Of a stretch of 64,000 bases of DNA, positions 51,399 to 61,483 are shown in pieces. Position 1 is the first letter of the stretch; each line of letters opens with the position of its first letter. This stretch comes from Pyxidicoccus trucidator. Lineage in GTDB: Bacteria; Myxococcota; Myxococcia; Myxococcales; Myxococcaceae. The stretch spans positions 24,632 to 88,631 of the forward strand of contig NZ_JAAIXZ010000032.1 of NCBI RefSeq assembly GCF_010894435.1, read 5' to 3'. Under the pieces are notes generated by a model. That model was not told the DNA's origin and ran no database searches. It worked only from the letters and a program-made list of their open reading frames with translations. Position numbers and translations under genes: made by a program.

Positions 51399-54300
51399 TC
51401 AGGAGGGGCCGTGCGCGGACAGCCAGGCCTGTACCTCGCGCGCACGGGGCGCGTAGACGGGCGCGCCGCTGGCATAGGCCTCGAGGGCCTCCCGCGCCAG
51501 GGCGAGCGCCCGGGGCCGCTCCCCGCGCGACGGCCAGAGGACGCGGGCGAGCGCGAAGAGCGCCCGGGCCCGCTCGGGCGGAGCCAGCTCCACCTTCGCG
51601 GAGAGCGCCACCGCCCGCTCCAGTGGCTCGCGGGCCTCGCGCAACTGGCCGTCCTCCACCAGCGCCTCGCCCAGCAGCCCGAGCGTCTGCGCCACCCGGG
51701 GGTGCTCCGGCCCGAGCGCCTGCTCGCGCACCTCCAGCGCCCGCCGCAGGTGGACGAGCGCCGGGCCCACCCTGCGCAAGCGCAGCTCCACGTGCCCCAG
51801 GCTGTACAGCGCGCTGGCCACCTTCGGGTGGCTGGAGCCGAGCGTCGTCTCCCACAGCGCGTGTGCCGCCTCGAAGTGGGCGCGCGCCTCCTTCAGGCGG
51901 CCCGCATCCATCGCCACCCAGCCCAGGTTGTTGCGCGACAGGGCCACGTCCGGGTGCCGGGGGCCGAGCTGCGCCTCCTGGAGCGTGAGCGCCTCGCGGT
52001 AGGCCGCCTCCGCCTGGACGAGCTGTCCCAGGTCCATCCGGGCATTGCCCAGGCTCAGCAGCACGTTGGCCACCCGCAACCGCCCCGCGTCCCCTTGCCT
52101 GCGCAGGCTCGCCAGGGCTCGCTCATAGTGGGGCAGCGCCTGTGCGAGCTGGCCCTGCCGCGAGAGCGCGTCGCCGAGGTTCACCCGTATCATGCTGGTG
52201 CTGGCGTGCTCCGCCCCGAGGTGGCGCTCGCCCAGCGCGAGGGCTTCGCCGTAGCGCGCCACCGCCTCGGCCACCTTGCCCTGGAGCCGCAGCGCGGTGG
52301 CCACGTTGTTGAGGTGCGCGGCGCGCAGCGGGTGCTCGAGGCCGTACACCGCCTCCACCAGCGCCAGGGCGCGCGCATGGTGCTGCTCCGCCTCGGCGTA
52401 GCGTCCCAGCGCGTTGAGCGCCTGGCCCATGCCGATGAGCACGTCGGCGAGCGCCACGTCGCGCGGCCCGCGCGCCTGCTCCAGCAGCGCGAGGGACTGA
52501 CTGGACTCGGCGAGCGCCCGCGCGTACTCGCCCTGCCGGTAGCTGAGGCTGCCGAGGACGCGGTGCAGCTCCGCGGCCACCTCCAGGGAGGCCTCGGACC
52601 CCAGCCGCTCCACGGCCGCTTCCGCCATGCGCGCGGTGCGCTCGGCCTCCTTCGCCAGGCCCAGGCCCTCGGCTTCCGTGTAGAGGAGGCGGTTCCACGC
52701 GTGCGCGGCCGTCTCGTCGTCGTGCCCGGCCTCCGCGACGCGCACCGCCTCTTCCAGCACCTCGCGCGCCGACGCGAAGCTCCCGGCGGTGCCTCTCAGC
52801 TCGCCCAGCAGCAGCAGCGCTCGCGCCAGCGTGGGCCGGTGCTCCAGCCCCCGCAGTTCCTCCACCACCGCCTCCAGTGGGGGCAGTGCTCGCGCATGGA
52901 AGCCGGCGGCACCCTGCACGCGCAGGCCGTCCAGCTCCTGGCCCAGCGCCGCCAGCCGCCCCCGGGCCTCCGGGGCCTGGGGCAGCGGCTCCACGCGGGC
53001 GAGCGCGTCGCGGTCCGCGCACGCGGCCAGGGAGGGGAGCTGCCGCGCGGCCTCGGGCGCCCGGGTGAGCGCCTCCTGCTCGCCCGTCGCCAGCAGCTCC
53101 ACCAGGACACGCAGCGCCTGGCGGCGGCCATCCAGGCACGCGGCGCGCAGGTCCATCAGCCGCTCGGACTGCGCGTGCCGCACGCGCGTGTCCTCGCAGG
53201 ACTGGCGCTCCTGGGCCACCAGCGCCTGGGCATAGGCGTCCAGCGCGCGCGCGGTGGACTCGAAGGCGTCCCCGGGCGACGGCAGCGCGCCCTGCCGGAA
53301 GCGCTGTTCCAACCGGGCCCGGTGCGCCGCGTCCCAGGTGCCCTCCAGCCGGGCCTCCAGGCCGGTGCACATCCGCGCGGTGTTACCTCGGGCCAGCGCG
53401 AAGCCCACCGCGGCGCTGGCAGACACGCCCAGGGCCAGCGCCGCGGCTGCCTGGCGCCAGCGGCGCGCGCGCGGGGCGGACTCGAGCCGGGACAGCAGTG
53501 CGTCCAGGGAGGGGTGGCGCGCGGCCGGCTCCGTGGCCAGGCCGCGCAGCACGGCGTCGCGCACGGCGCGGGGCACTCGCGAGCCTCGCGGCGGCGGCGT
53601 CACCCGCCCGTCGCGCAGGGCCTGGAGGCGCGCTCCCGCCGTGTCACCCGCGAAGGGCCGCTGGCCGAAGAGGGCCTCGTACAGCGCGACGCAGAAGCTG
53701 AACTGGTCGCCGCGTGCGTCCGCGCGCTGGCCCCGCCACTGCTCCGGGGACATGTACGCGGGGGTTCCCTGCCGTACGCCAGCGAGGGTGTCGCCTTCCC
53801 CTGGTGGGGCCTCCGGGGTGGGGCCGTGCTCCGTCCCCGGCTCGGCGGGGGCCAGGCGCGCGAGGCCGAAGTCGGTGACTCGCACCTGGCCGTCGTCTCC
53901 CAGCAGCACGTTGTCCGGCTTGAAGTCGCGGTGCACCAGCCCCACCGCGTGCGCCGCCGCCAGCCCCTGGCCCGCCTGGAGGAAGCGCGCGAGCACCTCG
54001 CGCCACGGCCTCGGCGCTTCCGCCAGCCAGTGGCGCAGCGTCCGCCCCCGCACCAGCTCCATGGCGAGGAAGACGGTGTCGCCGTCCAAGCCCACGTCAT
54101 GGACGGTGACGACGTTGGGGTGGGAGAGCCGGGCCAGCGCCTGGGCCTCACGCACCAGCCTCCCGCGCGCCTCCGCGTCCGTTACCGCGCCGGGCTTGAG
54201 CAGCTTGAGCGCCACCTCCCGGTCCAGGTCCGGGTCATACGCGGCGAAGACCACCCCCATGCCGCCCTCGCCCACGCGGCGCAGCAGCACGTAGCGCCCC

Positions 54301-54506
54301 ACGCGCGCTCCCGCCTGGGGAGGCGCGTCCGGCCCGGGTGGCGACAGGGACTCCTCGGCCAGGGCTCCCTGTCCCTTGAGTCCCGCCACCACCGCGCTGC
54401 ACTCCGCGCACCGGTCCAGGTGGGCCTCGAGCCGGGCCACGGCTTCCGCGGACATGTGCCCCTGCTCCCACTCCAGCAGCTCGTTCTCGTCAGGACACGG
54501 GGGCAT
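51399..54506 (-). CDS. Ser/Thr kinase with anti-sigma-like zinc finger and TPRs
   Basis: 1035 residues. The first 40 residues contain Cys4, His29, Cys33 and Cys36 (HLDRCAEC), the spacing of the anti-sigma zinc finger (zf-HC2). The kinase domain (about 70-340) is complete: GEGGMGVV loop, VALKLLK, HRDFKPDN and DFG (VTDFGLA). A membrane helix lies near 350-372. About 600 residues of TPR-type hairpins follow (LGRYAEAEQHHARALAL, GPEHPRVAQTLGLLG). The sigma factor gene follows directly. Kinase-TPR proteins beside such sigma factors are recurrent in Myxococcales; the zinc finger suggests that it holds the sigma factor until a signal arrives. That is inference. Confidence 0.85.
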   Translation of the reverse strand: MPPCPDENELLEWEQGHMSAEAVARLEAHLDRCAECSAVVAGLKGQGALAEESLSPPGPDAPPQAGARVGRYVLLRRVGEGGMGVVFAAYDPDLDREVALKLLKPGAVTDAEARGRLVREAQALARLSHPNVVTVHDVGLDGDTVFLAMELVRGRTLRHWLAEAPRPWREVLARFLQAGQGLAAAHAVGLVHRDFKPDNVLLGDDGQVRVTDFGLARLAPAEPGTEHGPTPEAPPGEGDTLAGVRQGTPAYMSPEQWRGQRADARGDQFSFCVALYEALFGQRPFAGDTAGARLQALRDGRVTPPPRGSRVPRAVRDAVLRGLATEPAARHPSLDALLSRLESAPRARRWRQAAAALALGVSASAAVGFALARGNTARMCTGLEARLEGTWDAAHRARLEQRFRQGALPSPGDAFESTARALDAYAQALVAQERQSCEDTRVRHAQSERLMDLRAACLDGRRQALRVLVELLATGEQEALTRAPEAARQLPSLAACADRDALARVEPLPQAPEARGRLAALGQELDGLRVQGAAGFHARALPPLEAVVEELRGLEHRPTLARALLLLGELRGTAGSFASAREVLEEAVRVAEAGHDDETAAHAWNRLLYTEAEGLGLAKEAERTARMAEAAVERLGSEASLEVAAELHRVLGSLSYRQGEYARALAESSQSLALLEQARGPRDVALADVLIGMGQALNALGRYAEAEQHHARALALVEAVYGLEHPLRAAHLNNVATALRLQGKVAEAVARYGEALALGERHLGAEHASTSMIRVNLGDALSRQGQLAQALPHYERALASLRRQGDAGRLRVANVLLSLGNARMDLGQLVQAEAAYREALTLQEAQLGPRHPDVALSRNNLGWVAMDAGRLKEARAHFEAAHALWETTLGSSHPKVASALYSLGHVELRLRRVGPALVHLRRALEVREQALGPEHPRVAQTLGLLGEALVEDGQLREAREPLERAVALSAKVELAPPERARALFALARVLWPSRGERPRALALAREALEAYASGAPVYAPRAREVQAWLSAHGPS

Positions 54507-54692
54507 GGAAACAAGCCTGGGAGCGCATCGTCCGAGGAAGATACTTCAGCGGAAGACCTCGCTGATATGCGGGGCGCCCTTGACCCCTACGCCCACGCGC
54601 GGCAGGTGGAGGAGCCCGCAGGGGAGACCTCGGACCTCGGGCTTCAATCACGACTGTTCGTGGGGTGACAGTCCGGTCACGCCTCGAAGGGT

Positions 54693-55721
54693 CTACAGGA
54701 CGGGCTTTGCCGCGGGGCTCCCGGTCGTGGGGGTTTCCTTCGGGGGACGGGGCGCTTCGGGAGGCGCCTTCTTCTCGTCCACCGACCCGGCGACCCGCTT
54801 CACGACGCCGAGGAAGAACGGCTCGGAGAAGCCCGCGAGGAAGCCGAAGACGGTGTGGTGCTGCCACGTGAGGGAATCCACTTCGAGGTTCGCCACCTGG
54901 ATGAGACCACTCGTCAGCACGGCGAAGAGCAGCATCGCGGCGGTCGCGCCAACGAACGGCTGCGCGGTCAGCACGGGCCAGAAGGCGCGGAGCTGCCGGA
55001 TGCCCAGGACTTCGTCCCGCAGCGTGTAGACGCCTCCCAGGACCGACCCCAGGGCTCCGGCCGCCATCGCCGTCAGGAGAAAGGTGTTCACGGCGCCGAC
55101 AAAGGGATTCCCCTCCCAGAGTGTCATCACTCCAGCCAGGGCGAGCACCCCGCCGAGCACGGCCGTCACCGCGAAGAAGTAGTTCGCGCGGAGCTGAGCA
55201 TTCGCGCGGTCATGTCGCCAGGAGTCCATCCTCTGCTGGTAGAGCGTGGCGAGCCGGTCGATGACCGCCTCACGCCAGCTCTCTGAGAGTGCCTGGTCCG
55301 TCTTTTCGGCCGCCGCGCGCTGCTCTCGGAACTCCTTCAGCGACGCTTCCCCTTCGAGCAGCGAGGACAGGTGCGCGTCCGGCGCGAAGTAGAGCAAGGT
55401 GATCTTCAAGTCCTCGGCGGCATCCCAGGCCGCGTCGCGGCCCAGCTTGTCGGTGATGCGTCGGAGGACGGAGGCGAGCGCCTGGACTGGCAGTGGCGGC
55501 CTGGTCACGGCGGCTCCGAGCTCCCGATACACCCGGAGCTCGACGAGGCGCGAGGAGATCCGTGAGAACGCCTTCACGAGCTCCGGGTCCTTCTTCTTGA
55601 CCCACGGCACCTTCCAGGGATTGGCGAGGAAGGCGTTCACCGTCCCCTCCGTCTCCTCGAGCTTGCGGGCCAGGTCGTCCGTGTTGCTGACCGAGGACGG
55701 CGCACCGGGGATTGGCTCCAT
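54693..55721 (-). CDS. Membrane protein, unknown function
   Basis: 342 residues from ATG 55721 with GGAGA upstream. The N-terminal 180 residues are soluble and helical (KVPWVKKKDPELVKAF, ISSRLVELRVYRELG). Four hydrophobic helices follow at about 185-315, with a C-terminal Lys/Pro-rich tail. No motif is recognised. Gap 54507-54692 to the kinase start holds nothing I can support. Confidence 0.65.
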   Translation of the reverse strand: MEPIPGAPSSVSNTDDLARKLEETEGTVNAFLANPWKVPWVKKKDPELVKAFSRISSRLVELRVYRELGAAVTRPPLPVQALASVLRRITDKLGRDAAWDAAEDLKITLLYFAPDAHLSSLLEGEASLKEFREQRAAAEKTDQALSESWREAVIDRLATLYQQRMDSWRHDRANAQLRANYFFAVTAVLGGVLALAGVMTLWEGNPFVGAVNTFLLTAMAAGALGSVLGGVYTLRDEVLGIRQLRAFWPVLTAQPFVGATAAMLLFAVLTSGLIQVANLEVDSLTWQHHTVFGFLAGFSEPFFLGVVKRVAGSVDEKKAPPEAPRPPKETPTTGSPAAKPVL

Positions 55722-55768
55722 GGCAAGTCTCCGACAAGCAGACAGACACGCTCTGCCTCGGGAGTCTA

Positions 55769-56476
55769 TCAGTGGCAGCCCGGCTGGCCGCTCGTCGTGC
55801 CCACCGCGCGGTAGATGAGCACCGCCGCCGCGAGCAGTGGCACCGCCCGTTGAAGCAGGAAGGACACGGCTTTCGGCCGGTGCTTCCACAGCCCCGCCTG
55901 GAGCTGTGCGCCCAGCAGCGCGGGCAGCCCACCCAGCGCGAAGGCTCCGAGCAGCAGCGCTCCGCCCGCGAACGAGCCGCTTGCCAGCGCCGCCGCGAAC
56001 ACGCCGTACAGCAGGCCGCAGGGCAGCAGCGGTGTTACCGCACCCATTGCGCCCGCTCGGCCCGTCCACGAAAAGTTTGCGCCCCAGCGCGCGATAGACT
56101 TCGCGACGTGCGCGAGGCCCGGTAGCGGGCGGAGCCGCTTGCCTACCTCCAGCGCCGAGGCCACCAGCGCCGCCGCCATCAGCCAGGGTAGATAGGGGCG
56201 CGTGGAGACCGACAGCACCTGCGTCACGCCTCCTCCGAGCGCTCCGAGGGCTCCTCCCATGAGGGTGTACGCCGCCACTCGCGCCCCTTGATAGGCGAGC
56301 ACCGCGCGTCGCCGCTCGGGGCCCGGCACGGCGGGCAGCCCCGCGCAGGCGAGCGGCCCGCACATGAGGAGGCAGTGCACGCTCCCCGTCAGCCCCACCG
56401 TCAGCGCACCGAGTGCGCCGGCCACCACGGCGGGTGAGGACGGAAGCGCGGCGAGGAGGAGCGTTTCGAGCGGCAT
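55769..56476 (-). CDS. TauE/SafE-like membrane protein, cbb3-locus
   Basis: 235 residues, about seven membrane helices. The GLTGSVHCLLMCGPLAC motif is typical of the UreH/SafE-type group (sulfite exporter TauE/SafE domain), often encoded next to cbb3 oxidase genes. Cys residues in that motif and near TPLLPCGLLYG could bind copper or sulfur species. It is divergent from the copper-transporting ATPase, 48 bases between starts, and may take part in copper supply or maturation. An ATG at 56500 is an alternative start. Confidence 0.75.
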   Translation of the reverse strand: MPLETLLLAALPSSPAVVAGALGALTVGLTGSVHCLLMCGPLACAGLPAVPGPERRRAVLAYQGARVAAYTLMGGALGALGGGVTQVLSVSTRPYLPWLMAAALVASALEVGKRLRPLPGLAHVAKSIARWGANFSWTGRAGAMGAVTPLLPCGLLYGVFAAALASGSFAGGALLLGAFALGGLPALLGAQLQAGLWKHRPKAVSFLLQRAVPLLAAAVLIYRAVGTTSGQPGCH

Positions 56477-56524
56477 GGCCCCGCGCTTCGCAACAGGCAT
56501 GCCGTTCGCAAGGTGACACCGTGC

Positions 56525-58945
56525 ATGCCTGCCTCCCCGCATACGGTGCACGCGCCGGACTCCTGCCTCCACTGCGGCAGCTCCGTGCCCGTGGGCGCCG
56601 TGGCTCGCGGCTTCTGCTGCGCGGGCTGCGAGGCCGTGTATGGGCTGCTGCGGGAGCAGGGGCTCACCCGCTACTACCAGCTCACCCAGGGCAAGGACGC
56701 CCCCGCACCGGAGCCGCGCAAGGACCGCGGCTTCGCGTGGCTGGAGCCCCTGGTGGCTCGCGCCGAGGCCACTCCGGGCCCGGTGTGCGCGCTGGAGCTG
56801 GACGTGCAGGGCATCCACTGCGCTGCCTGCGTCTGGCTGATGAACGAGCTGTTCCGAAGGCAGCAGGGCGGCGCGGGACTCACCGTGGACCCCGCCCTGG
56901 GCAAGGTGCACATGCAGTGGCGGCGCGGCGCCTTCGACGTGGGCGGCTTCCTGCGCTCGGTGGAGGGCTTCGGCTACCTGTTCGGCCCCAGCCGCAAGTA
57001 CCCCGAGGCCGCCAGCCTGGACCTGCCCATCCGCCTGGGCATCTGCGCCGCCCTGGCGATGAATGTGATGCTGTTCTCCATCAGCTTCTATGTCGGGCTC
57101 ACCCCCGACGACGCTGAGGTGTTCCGCCTGTTCACGCGGCTGAGCCTGGCGCTGTCCACCGGCGTCGTCCTGGTCGGCGGCTGGCCCTTCTTCCGCTCCG
57201 CCGTGCAGGGACTGCGGCGCGGCGTGCCGCACCTGGACCTGCCCATTGCCCTGGGCATCCTTCTCGTATTCGGCACCTCGCTGGTTCAGGCCCGGGGTGG
57301 GCGCGGCGACCTGGCGTACTTCGACACCCTCAACACCTTCGTCACCCTGATGCTGGTGGGGCGCTGGCTCCAGCAGCGCGTGCTGGAGCGCAACCGCCGC
57401 TTCCTCCTGGATGATGACGGCGCTGATGGACTCTTCGTCCGGCGGGAGGAGGGCGCGCGGCTCGCCACCGTGCGCGCCTCTGAAGTACGTGAGGGGGAGG
57501 TGCTGGTGATTGCCCCGGGCGACCTCGTGCCCGTGGACGCGGTGCTGCTCGACTCGGATGCTCGGGTCTCCACCGATTGGATTACCGGCGAGCCCGGGGA
57601 GCGCTCGGTGGCCGTGGGCGGTGAGCTGCCTGCTGGCGCGTTCAATGCCGGGCGGGAGGCGGTGCGCGTGCGGGCGGCGCAGGCCTTCACGGACTCGCCG
57701 CTGGTGGCGCTGCTGCGGCGGGCGCCTCCGGGGGCGGGTGGCGCCGCGGTTCATACGCGGTTCTGGGAGAAGGTGTCGCGCCGCTGGGTCGTCACCGTGC
57801 TGGGCGTGTCAGCGCTGGGGCTCGCGCTGTGGTGGCCCGCCGGGCCCGACAAGGCGCTGGAGGTGGCGGTGGCGCTGCTGGTGGTGACGTGCCCCTGCGC
57901 CATCGGGATTGCCACGTCGCTGGCGTATGAGCTGGTGCAGGCACGGCTGCGGCGCGGTGGGTTCTTCGTCCGGAGCCCGGACCTGATGGACAGGCTGCCT
58001 CGCGTGCGGCAGGTGCTGTTCGACAAGACGGGCACGCTGACGCTGGGCCGGCTGGAGCTGGTGGACCGCGCTTCCGTGGAGGCGCTGGCGCCGGAGGCTC
58101 GCGACGTGGCCTTCGACCTGACGTCCCGGAGCAACCACCCGGCGAGCCGGTGTCTCAGCGCGGCGCTGGCTCGCGTGGGGGCGCGGTTTGCTCCGGAGGC
58201 TCGTGTGACGGAGCACCCGGGGCAGGGCGTGGAGCTCACCCGCGAGGGCGTGTGCTGGCGACTGGGGCGCGCTCCGTGGGCCTTGGCGGGGCAGGGCGTT
58301 GCTCCTCCGGTGTCGGGCCCCGTGCTGTCGCGGGAGGGCTTGCTCGTGGCGTCCTTCGCGCTGCGCGAGTCGGTGCGCTCGGATGCGCGACGTGAGGTGC
58401 AGGCGCTCCAGGCGGAGGGCCGGGCGGTGTGGCTCATCTCCGGAGATGCTCCAGCGCGCGTCCGGGAGCTGGCCGAGGCGCTGGGGATTCCCACCTCGCA
58501 GGCGCTGGGCGGCCAGCGGCCCGAGGACAAGGCCGCCACCGTGGCCTCGCTGGACTCGGCCGACACGCTGTACCTGGGCGACGGCGTCAATGACAGCCTC
58601 GCGTTCGAGCGGGCGCTGTGCGCGGGCACTCCCGCCATTGACCGGCCGGTGATGCCTGGCAAGAGCGACTTCTTCCTGCTGGGGGAGGGATTGGCTTCCA
58701 TCCGCGAGGCGCTCCGGTTGTCGCTGCGGCTGCGTGCCGTGGTGCGCCGGCTGCTGGTGCTTGCCATTGGCTACAACGTCGTCGCCGTCACCGTGTGCCT
58801 GGCCGGGTGGATGACGCCGCTTCGCGCCGCCGTGGCCATGCCTGCCACCAGCCTGGCCACCGTGCTCTTCACCGTGTGGAGCCTGTCCTCCGCTCGCGAG
58901 CGCCCGGTGCCTCCAGCCACGCGGTTGCGGGAGGTGCCCGTATGA
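56525..58945 (+). CDS. ccoI: Copper-translocating P-type ATPase, CcoI (FixI)
   Basis: 806 residues from ATG 56525 (a GTG at 56513 in frame is possible). N-terminal metal sites: CLHCGSSVP with FCCAGCEAVY (a zinc-knuckle-like module) and an HMA domain with GIHCAACVW. The P-type core is complete: TGEPGER, CPC at 456-458, Asp500 in DKTGT, and GDGVNDSLAF. The CPC defines a copper or silver transporter of the P1B class. With ccoS following immediately, it is CcoI, which delivers copper to the oxidase assembly. The stop overlaps the ccoS start by four bases. It precedes the oxidase genes, whereas many genomes place it after them. Confidence 0.9.
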   Translation: MPASPHTVHAPDSCLHCGSSVPVGAVARGFCCAGCEAVYGLLREQGLTRYYQLTQGKDAPAPEPRKDRGFAWLEPLVARAEATPGPVCALELDVQGIHCAACVWLMNELFRRQQGGAGLTVDPALGKVHMQWRRGAFDVGGFLRSVEGFGYLFGPSRKYPEAASLDLPIRLGICAALAMNVMLFSISFYVGLTPDDAEVFRLFTRLSLALSTGVVLVGGWPFFRSAVQGLRRGVPHLDLPIALGILLVFGTSLVQARGGRGDLAYFDTLNTFVTLMLVGRWLQQRVLERNRRFLLDDDGADGLFVRREEGARLATVRASEVREGEVLVIAPGDLVPVDAVLLDSDARVSTDWITGEPGERSVAVGGELPAGAFNAGREAVRVRAAQAFTDSPLVALLRRAPPGAGGAAVHTRFWEKVSRRWVVTVLGVSALGLALWWPAGPDKALEVAVALLVVTCPCAIGIATSLAYELVQARLRRGGFFVRSPDLMDRLPRVRQVLFDKTGTLTLGRLELVDRASVEALAPEARDVAFDLTSRSNHPASRCLSAALARVGARFAPEARVTEHPGQGVELTREGVCWRLGRAPWALAGQGVAPPVSGPVLSREGLLVASFALRESVRSDARREVQALQAEGRAVWLISGDAPARVRELAEALGIPTSQALGGQRPEDKAATVASLDSADTLYLGDGVNDSLAFERALCAGTPAIDRPVMPGKSDFFLLGEGLASIREALRLSLRLRAVVRRLLVLAIGYNVVAVTVCLAGWMTPLRAAVAMPATSLATVLFTVWSLSSARERPVPPATRLREVPV

Positions 58946-59124
58946 ATGTCCTCGTCCTCCAGGTCTTCGTCAGCCTGATGCTCGTCGCCAGCTCGGTGCT
59001 GCTGTTCGCCTACAGCGTGCGCCACCGAGACCACGAGCACGCCGACCGGCTCTCCCTCTTCCCGCTCGAGGACGACAGCGCGCAGTCGCCCGCCGAGCCT
59101 CCGCCTTCCGCTTCCCAGGAGTGA
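58942..59124 (+). CDS. ccoS: Cbb3 oxidase assembly protein CcoS
   Basis: 60 residues starting in the ccoI stop (ATGA overlap). One membrane helix near the N-terminus (VFVSLMLVASSVLLFAYSV) and an acidic tail (FPLEDD). Size, position and helix match CcoS, required for copper and heme insertion in CcoN. The next gene starts five bases later. Confidence 0.8.
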   Translation: MNVLVLQVFVSLMLVASSVLLFAYSVRHRDHEHADRLSLFPLEDDSAQSPAEPPPSASQE

Positions 59125-59128
59125 TTCC

Positions 59129-61483
59129 GTGCAACAGCAGCGAATCATCTACGACGACACCACCGTCCGCCGCTTCATCATGGCGTCAGTCGTGTTCGGC
59201 ATCGTGGGCATGGCCGTCGGGGCGCTGGTGGCCAGCCAGCTCGCGTGGTGGCAGGCCAACCTGGGCATCCCCTACACCACCTACTCGCGCCTCCGCCCGC
59301 TCCACACCAACGCCGTCATCTTCGCCTTCGTCGGCAACATGATGTTCGCCGGCATCTACTACTCCACCCAGCGCCTGCTGAAGACTCGCATGGCGTCGGA
59401 CGTGCTCTCCCAAATCCACTTCTGGGGCTGGCAGCTCATCATCGTCGCCGCCGCAGTCACGCTGCCGCTGGGCATCACCACCTCCAAGGAGTACGCCGAG
59501 CTGGAGTGGCCGATTGATTTGGCGATTACGGTCATCTGGGTCGTCTTCGCCATCAACTTCTTCTGGACCCTGAAGAAGCGGAACGAGAAGAACCTCTACG
59601 TCGCCATCTGGTTCTACATCGCCACCATCGTCACCGTGGCGGTGCTCCACATCGTCAACAGCCTGGCCCTGCCGTTCTCTCCGCTGAAGAGCTACTCCGT
59701 CTACGCGGGCGTGCAGGACGCGCTGGTGCAGTGGTGGTACGGCCACAACGCCGTCGCCTTCTTCCTCACCACGCCCATCCTGGGCATCATGTACTACTTC
59801 CTGCCCAAGGCGGCGGAGCGGCCCGTCTACTCGTACCGGCTCTCCATCATCCACTTCTGGGCCCTCGTCTTCATCTACATCTGGGCCGGCCCGCACCACC
59901 TGCTCTACACCGCGCTGCCCGACTGGGCGCAGTCGCTGGGCATGATTTTCAGCGTCATGCTCTGGGCCCCGTCGTGGGGCGGCATGCTCAACGGCCTGCT
60001 CACCCTCAAGGGCGCGTGGCACAAGCTGCGCGAGGACCCCGTCCTCAAGTTCCTCATCGCCGGCGTCACCTTCTACGGCATGGCCACCTTCGAGGGGCCG
60101 CTGCTGTCCATCAAGTCCGTGAGCGCGCTGGGCCACTACACCGACTGGATTGTCGGCCACGTGCACAGCGGGGCGCTCGGCTGGAACGGCTTCATGGCCG
60201 CCGGCATGTTCTACTGGCTCGTGCCCAGGCTGTACGGGACGAAGCTGCACTCCTCCAAGGCGGCGGACGTCCACTTCTGGCTCGGGACGGTGGGCATCCT
60301 CCTCTACATGGTCTCCATGTGGATCAGCGGCGTCACCCAGGGGCTGATGTGGCAGGCCACCAACCCCGACGGCACGCTGCTCTACCCGAACTTCGTGGAG
60401 ACACTGCTCGCCATCCGCCCCATGTACATCGTCCGCTTCGTCGGCGGCTCCATGTACCTGGTGGGCTTCATCCTGATGGCGTGGAACCTGTGGAAGACGG
60501 CCCGCGCCGGCCAGCCCGTCAATGGCGAGGCCACCGTGGTGGTGGAGTCGCCCGCCCCCGTGCCCGCCGGAGCCCCCGTGCCCGGCTGGGTGCAGGTCGT
60601 CACAGGGCGCCCGCTGGTGTTCGCCATCGCCATTCTGGCCGCGACGATGTTCCTGGGCTGGGCGAAGCCCGTGCGCGCGCTGGTGCTGATGGGCGCCATC
60701 ATCGCCCTGGGTGAGTTCGCCTGGATTGTCACCCGGCGCGAGCGCGCCGCGGGCAAGCCGTCCTGGTTCGGGCTCATCGAGGGCCGGCCCCTGGCCTTCA
60801 CCGTGCTGACGCTGGTGGCCGTGCTCATCGGCGGCGTCGCGGAGCTGCTGCCCACCATCATGATCAAGCAGGCCGTGCCCGCCCACGGCGTGGCACAGCA
60901 GCCGTACTCGGCGCTGGAGCTGCAAGGGCGGGACCTGTACGTGCGCGAGGGCTGCTACACGTGCCACTCGCAGATGATTCGCCCCTTCGTGGCGGAGACG
61001 CAGCGCTACGGCGACGTGTCCCGCGCGGAGGAGTTCATCTACGACCACCCCTTCCAGTGGGGGAGCAAGCGCACCGGCCCGGACCTGCACCGGCTGGGCG
61101 GCAAGTACCCGAACCTCTGGCACTACACGCACATGATGGACCCGCGCGCCACCAGCCCCGGCTCCAACATGCCGCCGTACCCGTGGCTGGCGGAGCGCCG
61201 GCTCAAGACGAAGGAGGCGCCGAAGAAGCTGGCGCTGATGCAGAAGCTGGGCGTGCCGTACTCCAACGCGGACGTCGACGCGGCTGAGGCTCGGCAGAAG
61301 GTCCAGGCCGAGGCCATCACCGCTGACCTGGCCACGCAGGGGGTGAAGGTGGCGTGGGACTCGGAGATGGTGGCCCTCATTGCCTACCTGCAGCGCCTGG
61401 GCCGTGGGCCGCAAGACGCCCCCGCCGAGCCGGGCGGGCCGCCCACCGCCGCCGTCAATGGCAGCCATGGAGGGAGCCGCTGA
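59129..61483 (+). CDS. ccoNO: Fused cbb3 oxidase subunits I and II (CcoN-CcoO)
   Basis: 784 residues from GTG 59129, with AGGAG seven bases before. Residues 1-470 are CcoN: His59 (LHTN), His206 (GHNAV), His256/257 (PHHLLY) and His344/346 (GHVHSGALGWNG) are the heme b, CuB and heme b3 ligands of C-family heme-copper oxidases. A linker with extra helices (about 495-590) joins CcoO, whose single heme c is CYTCH at 609-613, followed by the family motif QMIRPF. A fused N-O form is known in several Deltaproteobacteria/Myxococcota and others, in which one chain does both jobs. The stop overlaps the ccoQ start by one base. Confidence 0.9.
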   Translation: MQQQRIIYDDTTVRRFIMASVVFGIVGMAVGALVASQLAWWQANLGIPYTTYSRLRPLHTNAVIFAFVGNMMFAGIYYSTQRLLKTRMASDVLSQIHFWGWQLIIVAAAVTLPLGITTSKEYAELEWPIDLAITVIWVVFAINFFWTLKKRNEKNLYVAIWFYIATIVTVAVLHIVNSLALPFSPLKSYSVYAGVQDALVQWWYGHNAVAFFLTTPILGIMYYFLPKAAERPVYSYRLSIIHFWALVFIYIWAGPHHLLYTALPDWAQSLGMIFSVMLWAPSWGGMLNGLLTLKGAWHKLREDPVLKFLIAGVTFYGMATFEGPLLSIKSVSALGHYTDWIVGHVHSGALGWNGFMAAGMFYWLVPRLYGTKLHSSKAADVHFWLGTVGILLYMVSMWISGVTQGLMWQATNPDGTLLYPNFVETLLAIRPMYIVRFVGGSMYLVGFILMAWNLWKTARAGQPVNGEATVVVESPAPVPAGAPVPGWVQVVTGRPLVFAIAILAATMFLGWAKPVRALVLMGAIIALGEFAWIVTRRERAAGKPSWFGLIEGRPLAFTVLTLVAVLIGGVAELLPTIMIKQAVPAHGVAQQPYSALELQGRDLYVREGCYTCHSQMIRPFVAETQRYGDVSRAEEFIYDHPFQWGSKRTGPDLHRLGGKYPNLWHYTHMMDPRATSPGSNMPPYPWLAERRLKTKEAPKKLALMQKLGVPYSNADVDAAEARQKVQAEAITADLATQGVKVAWDSEMVALIAYLQRLGRGPQDAPAEPGGPPTAAVNGSHGGSR

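Noticed and set aside
59186..61468. 760-codon open frame on the minus strand
   Set aside because: It is antisense to the fused ccoN-ccoO gene and reads as His/Asp/Arg/Gly-rich noise.
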